This document shows, in pieces, positions 7,589 through 8,748 of a stretch of 8,748 nucleotides of DNA. Numbering within the stretch: position 1 is the stretch's first letter; each line of letters opens with the position of its first letter. The stretch comes from Bacteroidota bacterium (GTDB lineage Bacteria; Bacteroidota; Ignavibacteria; UBA10030; UBA8401). The notes beneath the pieces are model-generated. The model was not told where the DNA came from. It saw only the letters and a program-made list of their open reading frames with translations, and made no database searches. The stretch lies in the NCBI GenBank assembly GCA_023229405.1, contig JALNZH010000152.1, forward strand, positions 1-8,748. The letters run 5' to 3'. The position numbers and the translations under genes were made by a program.

Positions 7589-7652
7589 AATCTTGACAAG
7601 GTTCGTCTGTTGGACAAGAAAACATCCCCAGATTCAAAACCTTGTCAAGGTT
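7589..7652. repeat. Pair of 15-base near-palindromes forming a larger inverted repeat
   Basis: AATCTTGACAAGGTT (7589-7603) and AACCTTGTCAAGGTT (7638-7652) differ at two positions. Each is nearly its own reverse complement. The segments 7592-7603 and 7638-7649 are perfect 12-base inverted copies of one another with a 34-base loop. The structure could be two operator half-sites for a dimeric regulator, a cruciform, or a fragment of a dispersed repeat. Nothing in the window decides between these. No transcription start or uracil run is evident beside it. Confidence 0.6.
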
Positions 7653-7752
7653 GTGAGAGGATTGAGTCAAACAAAAACGCCAACCATATCTTGCCTTGTT
7701 TTCATAACCTACTTTTTTTACTTTACCTCAACGAAGAAATACAAAATGTAAT

Positions 7753-7779
7753 AATTGGATTTCAGGAGCAATTCCAATT
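7753..7779. repeat. Small stem-loop upstream of the rhuM pseudogene
   Basis: AATTGGA (7753-7759) pairs with TCCAATT (7773-7779) around a 13-base loop. The stem is short and AT-rich, and it lies immediately left of the perfect palindrome at 7783. It is not followed by a clear T-run, so I do not call it a terminator. It may be chance. Confidence 0.35.
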
Positions 7780-7782
7780 TTA

Positions 7783-7804
7783 ATTCCATCGAATTCGATG
7801 GAAT
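7783..7804. promoter_or_regulatory. Perfect 22-bp palindrome, possible operator
   Basis: Bases 7783-7804 equal their own reverse complement exactly, with GAATTC at the centre (7791-7796) and ATTCCATC / GATGGAAT as arms. The right end lies 37 bases before the ATG of the rhuM pseudogene, a usual position for a repressor or activator site. With no loop it would form only a strained RNA hairpin, so a DNA site for a symmetric dimer is more likely than a terminator. The binding protein is unknown. An alternative is the edge of a former insertion. Confidence 0.55.
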
Positions 7805-7841
7805 ACCATAACAGAGAAATAAACTACTAATAGAGAATATA

Positions 7842-8701
7842 ATGGAAAAGCAAGACATCATTATTTACACAACCAACGACGGCAAAACATCCGTTGCTCT
7901 CTATGCAAAAGATGGTTCCGTTTGGATGAACCAAAACTAGTTGGCTGAACTTTTTGCCACCTCTATTCGTAATATTAGTATGCACATAGCTAACATACTA
8001 AAAGAAAACGAGTTGGAGAAGAATTCAGTTATTAAGGATTACTTAACTACTGCCGCAGACAGCAAAAAATACAATGTTACTTTCTACTCCTTAGATATGA
8101 TCCTGGCAATCGGATTTAGGGTGCGAAGCAAGCGAGGCACGCAATTCAGGCAATGGGCAAATCGAAACTTGAAAGAGTATATGATTAAGGGTTATGTGAT
8201 GGATGATGAACGATTGAAAAACCCTGACGGCAGACCAGATTATTCTGACGAACTCCTTGCTCGAATCCGTGATATACGAGCTTCCGAAAAACGGTTCTAC
8301 CAAAAAGTGAGAGACCTTTTTTGTGCTCAGCAGCGATTATGATGCTACCGACAAAGCTACACAAATGTTTTATGCCGAGATACAAAACAAAATACTCTAT
8401 GCCCTTACAGGAAAAACAGCAGCCGAAATAATTGTAAATAGTGCCAATGAAAATCAGCCCAATATGGGACTAACGAGCTGGAAAGGCTCTGTGGTACGAA
8501 AACAGGATATATACATTGCTAAAAATTATTTAAATGAAACTGAAATTGATAATCTCAAACGTTTTGTCACTGTGTTTTTAGAAACCGCAGAACTACGTGC
8601 TAAAAAACAGGCAAGACATTACCACTAAATTTTGAGAAGAAAATATTGACAAAATAATTGAGTTGAGACATCTGAAAAACCCCTTTCGTAAGGATATTTG
8701 A
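7842..8701 (+). pseudogene. rhuM: RhuM-family (virulence RhuM-like) protein, broken by two nonsense codons and two frameshifts
   Basis: The pieces join into a RhuM-family protein, named after the Salmonella SPI-3 gene and of unknown biochemical function. From the ATG at 7842, 32 codons end MNQN at TAG (7938-7940), where the family has Gln (MNQNQLAELF), so one C-to-T change explains it. The same frame continues with family hallmarks such as YLTTAADSKKYNVTFYSLDM, KRGTQFRQWANRNL and RIRDIRASEKRFYQKVRDLF. At T6 (8317-8322) one extra T shifts the frame; the next frame gives SSDYDATDKATQMFYAE, ALTGKTAAEII and PNMGLTSWKGSVVRKQD. At A6 (8602-8607) one extra A shifts it again; removing it restores AKN-x-QDITTKF, followed by TGA (8633-8635) where Trp is expected. 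The last stop is at 8699-8701. The rebuilt length, about 285 codons, is shorter than the usual 320-345. RhuM genes often sit in islands or beside restriction-modification loci; none is visible here. Confidence 0.9.
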
Positions 8702-8748
8702 GAGAGAGGGAAGAAAAATTTGAATTAGTTGAGATGTAAAATGTTCTT

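Larger units (their letters stand above)
7433..7841. other. Non-coding, AT-rich stretch between addA and the rhuM pseudogene
   Basis: About 410 bases hold no gene I can support. This gap should contain the addAB promoter on the minus strand and whatever promoter once served the rhuM gene on the plus strand, but no pair of promoter boxes stands out. What can be seen is a pair of 15-base near-palindromes at 7589-7603 and 7638-7652, a small stem-loop at 7753-7779 and a perfect 22-bp palindrome at 7783-7804, each listed separately. An open frame at 7521-7751 starts at TTG and shows no protein family. Confidence 0.6.

Noticed and set aside
7593..7598. TTGACA as a -35 box for a plus-strand promoter.
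   Set aside because: No TATAAT-like box lies 16-18 bases downstream, and the hexamer is part of the near-palindrome.
7521..7751. A 76-codon open frame on the plus strand.
   Set aside because: It starts at TTG, has no ribosome site, shows no family motif and runs through the twin near-palindromes.
8317..8607. Programmed frameshifting at T6 and A6 in the RhuM gene.
   Set aside because: The same gene also has two nonsense codons at otherwise conserved residues, so general decay, perhaps with sequencing error at the homopolymers, is simpler.
1..8748. CRISPR array, tRNA, rRNA or intact insertion sequence.
   Set aside because: No regularly spaced direct repeats, no cloverleaf or conserved rRNA stretch and no transposase motif were found on either strand.

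Overview
The window looks like chromosomal DNA of moderate GC content from a member of the Bacteroidota/Ignavibacteriota (FCB) lineage. This placement is an inference. It rests on the secreted PIG-L deacetylase with a Sec signal peptide, on the AddB-type protein that lacks a Walker A motif, on A-rich leaders with weak Shine-Dalgarno matches, and on short palindromic interspersed repeats. No rRNA or other phylogenetic marker is present.

Layout: Bases 1-604 (minus) hold the N-terminal 201 codons of a secreted PIG-L family deacetylase that runs off the left edge. A 100-base divergent intergenic region follows and carries a short palindromic repeat (623-680). Bases 705-1133 (plus) encode a small membrane methyltransferase of the ICMT/phospholipid methyltransferase type. 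It converges on a long minus-strand operon, 7309 to 1176, made of an AddA-like helicase-nuclease followed by an AddB-like nuclease joined by an ATGA stop/start overlap. The two should form one ATP-dependent double-strand-break resection complex. Bases 7433-7841 contain no convincing gene but several inverted repeats. From 7842 to about 8701 (plus) lies a RhuM-family pseudogene broken by two nonsense codons and two +1 homopolymer frameshifts.

The most striking feature is a family of palindromic repeats ending in GTCATTCC/GGAATGAC. One copy lies inside addB (3938-4027, 90 nt) and one inside addA (5356-5466, 111 nt). Both lengths are multiples of three. Both copies have the same orientation and are read in the same frame, so two otherwise unrelated proteins share a peptide of pattern V-x-F-x-R ... 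DS-x-VP-x2-DE-x-R ... ND. A shorter relative sits between the pigL-like and methyltransferase genes. A different multi-hairpin repeat (7355-7430) lies just upstream of addA and falsely extends its reading frame. The pattern resembles the in-frame palindromic elements known from Rickettsia (RPEs), here in both subunits of one predicted complex.

I see no CRISPR array, tRNA, rRNA, intact transposase or phage gene.
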